This document shows, in pieces, positions 7,421-10,770 of a stretch of 10,770 nt of DNA (the first letter of the stretch is position 1; every line of letters begins with the position of its first letter). Source of the DNA: Pseudomonadota bacterium. GTDB taxonomy: Bacteria; Pseudomonadota; Gammaproteobacteria; Steroidobacterales; Steroidobacteraceae. The position numbers were made by a program, and so were the translations under genes. The stretch covers positions 1-10,770 of the forward strand of contig JAKADE010000063.1 in NCBI GenBank assembly GCA_021820785.1. Direction: 5' to 3'. The notes under the pieces were generated by a model. That model searched no databases, had not been told where the DNA came from, and saw only the letters and a program-made list of their open reading frames with translations.

Positions 7421-7729
7421 GCAGATGGCATCGCGCTCAATCGGGTGCGTCACGGGAAGCTCCCGTAACCGGGGCAGGCCGATGGATCAGGCGAGCACGA
7501 AAGCCTGATACCAAGCGCTGAAGGGCGCCGGTATCAACGACTTCAGGTTCCACGCTTTCAGGTACATACGGGCAACCTTGCACGTCCAGCGCGGGACGCC
7601 GCTCTTTGCCTTACGGGACGCGGCGGATGGGAAGTGGAGCGCATGGTGAAGCGCCATGCGCACCGGAACGCGGATCATCTCGCGCAGTGGGCGGGACGTG
7701 CGCAATGCCACGGCACACTCTTGGCATAA
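7421..7729 (+). pseudogene. Tyrosine recombinase (phage integrase family), decayed C-terminal catalytic domain
   Basis: Pieces in successive frames follow the order of an integrase catalytic domain. They are ADGIALNR (7421-7444, cf. GIxxPLN), RNRGRPMDQASTKA then TGA at 7506-7508 where Trp is expected, and YQALKGAGINDFRFHAFRY (7509-7565), the AGIxDFRFHDLRHT motif with the H-x-x-R catalytic pair preserved. This is followed by LHVQRGTPLFALRDA, and after a frameshift near 7611-7624 by GGWEVERMVKRHAH (7622-7663) and ADHLAQWAGR, ending at TAA 7727-7729. In the conserved RYAH motif the nucleophilic Tyr is now His (7655-7657). With at least two frameshifts, a nonsense codon and no nucleophile, it is inactive. 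It marks an integrated element that included the neighbouring toxin-antitoxin genes. Confidence 0.8.
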
Positions 7730-7901
7730 CCCACCTTAACGCGAAGCAATCCTCGAACTCCTATGTCCGGATCGCGGATCCACGGAATGCCCTTTTCCAT
7801 GCCCGGCGCACGTTTCTCGTGCCCTGCACCCCGGGGGGAGTTCGGTCATGTCCACGAGCGCACCCGCCGATTCTGGCTCCCTCCTCGGCTCTACATCTTA
7901 A

Positions 7902-7943
7902 ATTGCATGACCTGTGTCGTTTCTATGCAGTGCAATGATTGCA
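7902..7943 (+). promoter_or_regulatory. Antitoxin-gene operator candidate: TGCAATGATTGCA palindrome
   Basis: A perfect 13-bp palindrome, TGCAAT-G-ATTGCA (7931-7943), lies immediately before the AGGAG and ATG of the antitoxin gene, and a further half-site ATTGCA is at 7902-7907. Phd/YefM antitoxins bind palindromes at their own promoters, so this is a natural autoregulatory site. Occupancy is inferred, and the present antitoxin is broken. Confidence 0.5.
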
Positions 7944-7950
7944 GGAGTTC

Positions 7951-8240
7951 ATGGCCCTGCAGCCTGAACCGATCATCACGGTGACCCAGCCGATTTCCGG
8001 CAACACAGCGGGCTGTACCAGGACGAGGCGCTGAAGGATCCGGTTGCCCTCGCCACGCGCGGCCGCCTGCAGACGGTGCTGATCTCGGCTGAGAAAATCC
8101 AGCGGCTCCCACGGCGTGGTCGCAGGGGAATCACCGTCGGCGAGGTATCTGATCACCAGCTCGGTGCAGTTCGGGAAGCCGGTGTACCGGGCACGTTCGC
8201 CGGCCGCGATGGCGAGTTCAAAGATTCGCCGCCGCAAGGT
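7951..8240 (+). pseudogene. Phd/YefM-family antitoxin, single frameshift
   Basis: The gene opens at ATG 7951 after AGGAG with MALQPEPIITVTQ. A one-base loss at about 7990-7991 then moves the frame, and the rest reads DFRQHSGLYQDEALKDPVAL, ATRGRLQTVLISAEKIQRL and GEVSDHQLGAVREAGVPGTF...EFKD. This is the usual order of a Phd/YefM antitoxin: the ITVTAxxFxxxxGxYQDEAL start, the RGRxxxVLISAExxxRL core, then an acidic tail that in intact relatives reads DEELAAIxxAEVP...ELKD. About 90 residues are recoverable. The original stop is lost; the shifted frame runs on to 8342. It directly precedes its toxin partner, as in intact modules. As read, only a 28-residue product from 7951 is made. Confidence 0.8.
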
Positions 8241-8619
8241 TTCCGGTTCCGTACCCGGGCTTCGTCATTCACTACGCCTATTTCTGGAAGGGAGCGCACA
8301 GGGAAACAGAGTCCCGCGCTGCGCCAGCCTCGTACCGGTTAAGGACGGCGACGGGGAGCAGGAAGTCATCGCCCCCTTCACGCCACGCCAACCGCAGCGA
8401 CCGGAAGATGCCATCGAAATCCTGCCCGCGACCCGACAGCGTTTGGACGTCGATTCCGAGCGTTCCTGGATCGTGATCACCGAGGCAGATGAATTCTCGA
8501 GACCAGGACTCCGCCTGCGTGCCGCGTTCGGACGCGACGACACGACGACTGTGCACGGTGCATTGCCGCCGAAACTCTTCATCCATGTCCGCAACCGGGT
8601 GCTCGAGCGCGTCGCGTAG
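8240..8619 (+). pseudogene. PemK-like family toxin (growth inhibitor), single frameshift
   Basis: The N-terminal part reads FPVPYPGFVIHYAYFWKGAH from 8240 in one frame, then ETESR. Near 8316-8320 the frame changes and continues CASLVPVKDGDGEQEVIAPF, then PEDAIEILPATRQRLDVDSE, RSWIVITEADEF and GALPPKLFIHVRNRVLER to the TAG at 8617-8619. Joined, these give about 126 residues, full length for the PemK-like proteins that follow Phd/YefM antitoxins in proteobacteria. Their hallmarks are P-G-x-V-I-x-Y-x-Y-L-W, I-P-x-A-T-x-x-R-L, E-R-S-W-I-V and L-P-P-x-L-F. The expected presumed-catalytic E..KDRPCA region is exactly where the frameshift falls, so activity should be lost. Decay looks limited; a sequencing error at this one site would restore the gene. 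Confidence 0.8.
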
Positions 8620-9306
8620 AACCCAACTCAGGTCGCTACGCCGACGGGGTGCCCCCCAAACCGGGACTCCCCGGAAGACCCAGGCGGTTCACGCACAGCT
8701 TGAGCTGACAGGAGCCGCTTCAGTCGCGGCGCAATACTCCAGGGTGAACAGACCCGCGTCACCGCCATTGCGCCCAGGCTGTTGTCCGAAAAAGAGGCCG
8801 CTCGGCTTGACGAGCCCAACACGGAATGCCATGAAATTGAAAGAACTCCTCTGCGCAAGGCTCGCACCAAAGGAGGCCGCCCGGACGCGTTCACTTCTGG
8901 TTCAGGCACGATGCGGAAACTCCTGCCCTCAAGAGGAACTTCTGGAGTCGTTGCGCCGCGGAGAATCGAGTCACCGTGATGGGTGCGCAGGGCGGAACTG
9001 AGACGTGGGTCACAATTTGCCGCGAGCCATTGCGAATACACACTATCTGAGGCGGTCGTGTCGCCCGTATCCGACGGGATGCGACTCCGAGCTGCAAGCG
9101 CGAATGCAGAGTGGCAGTCGCCACTACAGCGCAAGACGTCGCGCGTGTGTCGGCATGACGATGGCTAGCCGGATGAGTGACTCTGAATGACGCGCAAACG
9201 CCAGGAATGATGCGCCGGAGCGGCGCCGCGGCTGCACGAACGTGACATGCCGCGGGCGTGCGCTGAAGTCAAGATCGTGTTCTCAATCTGTGAGTGGAGA
9301 ATTGAT
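8620..9306. other. Non-coding stretch, no recognisable gene
   Basis: About 690 bases with no frame I can identify. A 168-codon minus-strand frame (8628-9134) and shorter plus-strand frames are open, but have the Ser/Arg-rich composition of shadow frames in GC-rich DNA and no known motif. The promoter of the DUF4382 gene should lie near the right end; I cannot place it. Confidence 0.45.
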
Positions 9307-10263
9307 ATGAAGTCCTCGTGTCGTGGTGCCTCTCCCGGGAAGTGGGTGCGCTTGATCGCTGTGGGCTGCGTCGCCGGTCCCCTTCTGACTGCTTGCGGTG
9401 GCGGTGGCGGTGGCGGCACGTCGTCCGCGACGATGAACCTCGGCATTACGGACGGTCCGGTCGCCTCCGCGAGCGCAGTCGTGGTCTCTTTCACCGGCGT
9501 GGAACTACAGCCAAGCGGAGGAGGCAAGGCGGTCACCATCAATTTCAGCTCGCCGAAGACGATCGATTTGCTGCAGGAGCAGAACGGAAATGAAGCCTCG
9601 CTGCTCAGCAATACTGCCGTCCCGGCGGGCAATTACGACTGGATTCGCCTGTTGCTGAACGTGTCTTCGAACGGCACGGTGGCAAATTCATACATCGAGA
9701 TCAATGGCGCCCAGTATCCTCTGGTGATTCCGAGTGGCGCGCAGACGGGACTGAAGCTTGTCCAGGGATTCACCATGACCGCCAATCAGGTGGCCGATTT
9801 CACCATTGATTTCATGCTGCAGCAGTCAATAACCGCTCCGCCAGGACAGACTGTGAGCGGCGGCACACAAGAGTACATCCTGACACCGGCGCTGCGGCTC
9901 ATCAACAACGTCCAGGCCGGCACGATCAGCGGTACGGTGGCGCTGTCAACTCTGCAGAGCAATACAGCATGCCTCGCGGGCGCTTCGACGGGCGGCGGTC
10001 CGCTCCCGAATGCCCAGGTGTACATCTTTTCCGGAAGCGTGACCCCCTCGAGCAGTCTGACACCGGTGGTGGAACCGCAGATCACCCTGTCGGCCACCGG
10101 CAGCTACACTTACGATCAGCCGTTCCTGCTTGCGGGCACCTATACGGTCGCCGTCGCTTGTACGAGCACATCCAGTACCGGCTCGAACACCGTTGCATTC
10201 ATCCCGGCCACGGGCCAGAGTGCAAACGTGACGGCCAATCAGACCACGACGGTGAATTTCTAG
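9307..10263 (+). CDS. DUF4382 domain-containing lipoprotein
   Basis: This 318-residue protein has a Lys/Arg-bearing N-terminus, a hydrophobic segment (residues 16-29) and a lipobox LTAC with Cys30, followed by seven glycines that probably act as a flexible tether. It is therefore a Sec-exported lipoprotein. Residues about 41-201 match DUF4382: MNLGITDGPVASASAVVVSF and VELQP at the start, the TIDLLQ and AGNYDWIRLLL segments, and YILTPALRL at the end. From about 205 to the C-terminus, GTISGTV ... PNAQVYIFSG ... AGTYTVAVAC looks like a carboxypeptidase-regulatory-like beta sandwich. The ATG at 9307 was chosen because TGGAGA lies 6 bases upstream and the signal peptide starts there; an in-frame ATG at 9247 would put 20 non-signal residues in front. 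The function of DUF4382 proteins is unknown. It is a single gene with its own terminator. Confidence 0.92.
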   Translation: MKSSCRGASPGKWVRLIAVGCVAGPLLTACGGGGGGGTSSATMNLGITDGPVASASAVVVSFTGVELQPSGGGKAVTINFSSPKTIDLLQEQNGNEASLLSNTAVPAGNYDWIRLLLNVSSNGTVANSYIEINGAQYPLVIPSGAQTGLKLVQGFTMTANQVADFTIDFMLQQSITAPPGQTVSGGTQEYILTPALRLINNVQAGTISGTVALSTLQSNTACLAGASTGGGPLPNAQVYIFSGSVTPSSSLTPVVEPQITLSATGSYTYDQPFLLAGTYTVAVACTSTSSTGSNTVAFIPATGQSANVTANQTTTVNF

Positions 10264-10281
10264 GCATTTGCGTTCGCGGCT

Positions 10282-10325
10282 GTGCCCCTGGTCCGGAGGA
10301 CATCCGATCAGGGGCACTCGCTTTT
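10282..10325 (+). terminator. Intrinsic terminator of the DUF4382 gene
   Basis: GTGCCCCTG (10282-10290) pairs perfectly with CAGGGGCAC (10309-10317), a 9-bp GC-rich stem with an 18-base loop, starting 19 bases after the stop codon. A short T run (CTTTTAT) follows a few bases later. Confidence 0.7.
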
Positions 10326-10499
10326 ATCGACCTGCCGCCCTCCCCGGGCCCGCGCAAGGAGCTGTCTCAGCCGTCAAGGTGGCGCTTGGATTCGATCCTG
10401 GAGCGCCGCGGCCTGGGTGGTGGGTACAGAGGATGCCGACTGGCCGCCCAGCACACAGACACGGCGCGTGCGCCGAACACTTGCGGCAGAGATCAGCGC

Positions 10500-10680
10500 G
10501 ACGCCAGATTGAGCACCGGCCGATCGGTTTCGCCACGGAAACTCCGCAGCGCTTAGCACGCCCGATACGGCGGACTGCTTTGTGACGCACGCTGGTCATC
10601 CGCGCAATCTCACGCTGTCTGACCCCATTGTGCAGCCGCGCCTGCACCGTGATATGAAGATGCGGCGTGAAGACGTTCGA
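10500..10680 (-). pseudogene. IS21-type transposase (IstA-like) N-terminal remnant
   Basis: Reading the minus strand from 10680 gives SNVFTPHLHITVQARLHNGV followed by RQREIARMTSVRHKAVRRI. The second part fits a transposase helix-turn-helix (SQREIARxTGVxxKTVRRI), and the first matches the start of IS21-family IstA proteins (xxFTPHLxxTVxxLLxxG). The start codon is missing: TCG stands at the expected ATG. Further on, KCSAHAP resembles the conserved SACAPHR segment, but in a scrambled context. No istB, no terminal repeats and no catalytic DDE domain are visible. This is probably a fragment left after deletion; other helix-turn-helix origins are possible. Confidence 0.5.
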
Positions 10681-10697
10681 GACGCCACCCCGTCGAC

Positions 10698-10757
10698 AAA
10701 AAAAGGGAGCCGCGTACCGTCCGCCGCACCTCCGACTCTTCGCGCCGGTGGGCTCCC
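10698..10757 (-). terminator. Intrinsic terminator for a minus-strand gene beyond the right edge
   Basis: On the minus strand, GGGAGCC (10757-10751) pairs with GGCTCCC (10711-10705) and is followed directly by seven Ts (10704-10698). The loop is long (39 bases) but contains an inner ACC/GGT extension of the stem. This is a good Rho-independent terminator for a gene lying to the right. The transposase remnant begins after it. Confidence 0.65.
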
Positions 10758-10770
10758 GCTCAATTCAGGG

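Noticed and set aside
6253..7440. 395-codon minus-strand frame, the longest complete open frame in the window
   Set aside because: Mostly antisense to the molybdoenzyme gene and its cofactor site; composition is that of a shadow frame.
7923..8237. 104-codon minus-strand frame
   Set aside because: It is the reverse of the antitoxin gene; the plus strand reads as Phd/YefM with only one frameshift.
8628..9134. 168-codon minus-strand frame in the empty region
   Set aside because: No ribosome site, no motif and low-complexity Ser/Arg/Ala composition; I could not support it as a gene.
1..10770. CRISPR arrays, tRNA and rRNA genes
   Set aside because: No regularly spaced repeats and no cloverleaf or rRNA-like sequence were seen on either strand by eye; a covariance-model scan would be the decisive check.

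Overview
The window is GC-rich, with compact operons and a Sec/Tat lipoprotein style that suggest a proteobacterium. The DUF4382 lipoprotein and the b-type cytochrome/molybdoenzyme pair fit a gammaproteobacterium or a relative, but nothing here fixes the genus. Intact genes at both ends and in the middle alternate with long stretches of decayed accessory DNA.

Layout. 1-2868 (minus): an SbcD-like nuclease overlaps an SbcC/YhaN-like ATPase that runs off the left edge; together they form a Mre11-Rad50-type DNA end-processing pair. 3295-3936 (minus): a DUF2726 protein with an N-terminal membrane anchor and a PD-(D/E)XK-like domain. 3950-5190: mostly non-coding, holding a broken TetR regulator (minus, about 4702-4948) and a 22-bp palindrome at 4997-5018 that looks like its operator. 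5189-7077 (plus): a secreted short peptide gene that appears to be an MXKDX-type repeat protein cut by an early stop, then an intact membrane cytochrome b and an overlapping Tat-lipoprotein molybdopterin oxidoreductase. These last two probably form a membrane-bound periplasmic redox system.

7080-9300 is a decayed island. It holds the C-terminal part of a tyrosine recombinase (about 7421-7729, frameshifted, with a stop and with the catalytic Tyr replaced). Next comes a Phd/YefM antitoxin with one frameshift (7951 to about 8240), with a perfect 13-bp palindrome just before its start. It is followed directly by its PemK-like toxin, also with one frameshift (about 8240-8619). The 690 bases after that hold no gene I can recognise.

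9307-10263 (plus) is an intact DUF4382 lipoprotein followed by a terminator hairpin. The right edge carries the N-terminal helix-turn-helix of what looks like a decayed IS21-type transposase (minus), and a strong intrinsic terminator for a minus-strand gene outside the window.

No complete new system is evident. The most informative material is the set of pseudogenes that ordinary ORF calling misses (toxin-antitoxin pair, integrase, TetR, MXKDX peptide, IS21 fragment) and the non-zinc-hook SbcCD-like pair.
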